Assembly (NCBI RefSeq): GCF_012958305.1
Contig: NZ_JABBYO010000003.1
Span: 248,001 to 312,000 of the forward strand
Source: Tautonia rosea
Lineage (GTDB): Bacteria > Planctomycetota > Planctomycetia > Isosphaerales > Isosphaeraceae
Reading direction: 5' to 3'
DNA: 64,000 nucleotides
Positions 62,488 to 64,000 of this stretch are shown piece after piece (position 1 is the first letter of the stretch; every line of letters starts with the position of its first letter). Under the pieces are notes generated by a model. That model was not told where the DNA came from. It made no database searches and was given only the letters and a program-made list of their open reading frames with translations. The position numbers were made by a program, and so were the translations under genes.

Positions 62488-64000
62488 TCAGGGCGATGGC
62501 TCTGATCGAAAGGTCGAATTGCGATCCGGATTCGCTCGCGAGCCCTCCGTTTCGGCAAGCCATCCGGGGATCGCCGGTTCTCCAATAAACAGATGACGGC
62601 GACGATCGGCCCGCGAGGGGTCGAGAATCACCTTTGGTCGATTGGCGACAGCGGCCTCGATCGTCTCGGCATAAAGCCGGTGATCGGTCAGCTCAGGGGC
62701 TGACGTTCGGGCCGATTGCAGGGCCAGAAACGATGCCGCCGAGGACGAGGCGACGGCCACCGAGGAGCGACGACCGGCCTCCGCTTCAGCAAGGGTTTCG
62801 GCCGCCAGGGCCCGGGCATCAGCCAGGCGCTCCGAGCGATCCGCGAGCGCATCGTTGACCGTGGCTTCCGCGTCGCGATTGGACCGCGAAACGTCGCGAT
62901 ACGCATCAACGACCGCCAGCGGGGGGTGAGCATCTCGGAAGGTCACGCCGACGACCTCCAGGCCAAGCCCCGCCCTGGAAACCAGTCGGCGTAGCTCCTC
63001 GGCCGAGGCTCGCTCGGCGTCTCCTCGGTCGTTGGTCAGCACGGGATCAAGCGGTCTTCGCCCGAGGACCGACCGCACGCTCGCCTCGGCCAGCGACTGC
63101 AAGGCGTCTTCCGCCCGATCAACCCCGAACGCCGCGATCCGCCACTGATCGCGAGATGGTCCGATTCGATATTCGACCGTGGCTGTCAGCTCGATCAGGC
63201 GGCCGTCTCCGCTCAAGATCAGCGCCTCCTCGGCCGCCCTCGCGTCAACCCGATCGTGGCCACTCTCCCATCGGAATCCGTCCGAATCGCGCTGGCCCTC
63301 AATCGTCCGAAAACCGATCGACACCCCTCGCACCCGGTCCGGCTCAAGACGGACGACCCGCTCAATCGGCCTCGGCCAGCGCAGGTGCAAGCCCGGCTCC
63401 ACTGTGGTGATCAATCGGCCGAATCGAGTCACCAGGCCGACCTCTCCGGGACCAATCGCCGTCAAACCCGACCCTGCATACGCAACGGCTGCGATCCCCA
63501 ACGCGCCGACCAGCCCCGCTCGCCAGTGACCCCTCGCCCGATCGACGACCTGGCCCAGGTCGAGCCGATCGTCCCAGGCGTCGACCCACCGGCCAAAGGC
63601 TCGGATCTGCCGGAAGGGGGGCATCTCGTGCCAGTCGCCGAAGGCGAGCAACCGCATGGCGTTGAGCAGCACCAAGAACGACCCGATCTGGTGCAGGATC
63701 GCCGCGGCCACCGGTCCGAGCACGCCGAGAAACGCCAGGAAGACCGCCCCCGCGTTCAGAGCGAATGCAAACAGGAGTATGTTCTGCCGGATGATCCGCA
63801 CTGTTGCCCGCGAGAGCTTCACGAAGTCGGGCAGGACGTTCAAGGGGTCGTTCATCAGGACCACGTCGCCCGCCTCGGCCGCCAGGTCGGCCCCGGGACC
63901 GGCAATGGCGATGCCGACATCGGCCGCGGCCAGCGCCGGAGCGTCGTTGATGCCGTCGCCGATCATCGCCACTCGGCGCCCTTCCCCCTGTCGCTCCCGA
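62488..64000 (-). CDS. P-type metal ATPase C-terminus fused to an HflK-like SPFH domain (5' end outside window)
   Basis: The frame is open from base 64000 to the stop at 62488 (504 codons). The first ~105 residues are the C-terminal end of a heavy-metal P1B ATPase: [21 protein letters not shown] is the hinge motif, followed by the last two transmembrane helices ([38 protein letters not shown]). Without a stop the protein then continues through a linker and a new membrane helix into a complete SPFH domain ([57 protein letters not shown]) with the HflK-type tail. The start codon and the catalytic DKTGT region are outside the window. HflC- and HflK-like genes follow. Confidence 0.9.
   Translation of the reverse strand, partial: RERQGEGRRVAMIGDGINDAPALAAADVGIAIAGPGADLAAEAGDVVLMNDPLNVLPDFVKLSRATVRIIRQNILLFAFALNAGAVFLAFLGVLGPVAAAILHQIGSFLVLLNAMRLLAFGDWHEMPPFRQIRAFGRWVDAWDDRLDLGQVVDRARGHWRAGLVGALGIAAVAYAGSGLTAIGPGEVGLVTRFGRLITTVEPGLHLRWPRPIERVVRLEPDRVRGVSIGFRTIEGQRDSDGFRWESGHDRVDARAAEEALILSGDGRLIELTATVEYRIGPSRDQWRIAAFGVDRAEDALQSLAEASVRSVLGRRPLDPVLTNDRGDAERASAEELRRLVSRAGLGLEVVGVTFRDAHPPLAVVDAYRDVSRSNRDAEATVNDALADRSERLADARALAAETLAEAEAGRRSSVAVASSSAASFLALQSARTSAPELTDHRLYAETIEAAVANRPKVILDPSRADRRRHLFIGEPAIPGWLAETEGSRANPDRNSTFRSEPSP

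Noticed and set aside
1-64000. tRNA, rRNA, insertion sequence or phage attachment site
   Set aside because: No cloverleaf sequence, transposase, integrase or terminal inverted repeats with target duplication were seen while reading the intergenic regions.

Overview
Organism. The window is high-GC bacterial DNA with many planctomycete hallmarks: an ECF sigma factor carrying TIGR03067 domains, a DUF1559 prepilin-like protein with the H-X9-DG tail, a PSCyt1/DUF1549/DUF1553 protein next to DUF1501, an LEGLE-type surface protein and an FGE-sulfatase (SUMF1) protein. The mix most resembles the Isosphaeraceae; that placement is inference, not a database match. I see no rRNA, tRNA, CRISPR array, transposase or phage gene, and both ends cut through genes. 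Layout, left part. 1-605 is the start of an MpaB-type oxygenase (minus). 919-3567 is a sigma-factor/TIGR03067 fusion gene whose frame is broken twice by compensating one-base shifts. 3682-5212 holds two toxin-antitoxin-like pairs in tandem (UPF0175/DUF3368, then DUF433 with a frameshifted DUF5615 partner), followed by a non-coding cluster of GCGCGAAACGAAGCCAAT repeats (5408-5722). A Gfo/Idh/MocA protein and a GH5-like secreted hydrolase are divergent at about 7 kb. 8274-11068 holds a palindrome, a near-consensus promoter and a 7 x 8-bp tandem repeat, then a small Cys-rich exported protein, a membrane-anchored exported protein and a DUF1559 pseudopilin. Layout, middle. Ferrochelatase (11.2 kb) and an rfbB-rfbA-rfbC operon without rfbD (12.5-15.0 kb) are followed by two propeller-like proteins, a YheT-type hydrolase, an MFS transporter and a B12-binding radical SAM protein (20.2 kb). 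Next come a surface protein, a two-gene ABC-2 exporter, an N-acyl-D-amino-acid deacylase, a hisS-hisZ-hisG operon on the minus strand (26.7-30.5 kb), an amidohydrolase, a SUMF1 protein, ettA (34.3 kb) and a compact adenylation-PCP-thioesterase gene coupled to a methyltransferase (36.1-39.5 kb). Layout, right part. There are MDR oxidoreductase, Rieske and CAP-domain genes, a Tat-exported Gfo/Idh/MocA protein, an exported methyltransferase, an APC permease, a D-2-hydroxyacid dehydrogenase, an SDR, and the operon cytochrome/DUF1549 - DUF1501 - beta-helix (48.3-53.1 kb). These are followed by an ADP-forming acyl-CoA synthetase fused to a GNAT domain, VOC and EVE proteins, and an ExbB-ExbD-ExbD-membrane protein operon. 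The window ends in a three-gene SPFH cluster whose first gene is a P-type metal ATPase fused in frame to an HflK-like domain (62488-64000). Working together. The clearest units are dTDP-sugar synthesis, histidine biosynthesis start/His-tRNA charging, the ABC exporter, the ExbB/ExbD energy-transducing complex and the SPFH cluster. The most unusual items are the P-ATPase/HflK fusion, the A-PCP-TE plus methyltransferase pair, the dispersed repeat cluster and the tandem-repeat leader behind the strong promoter.
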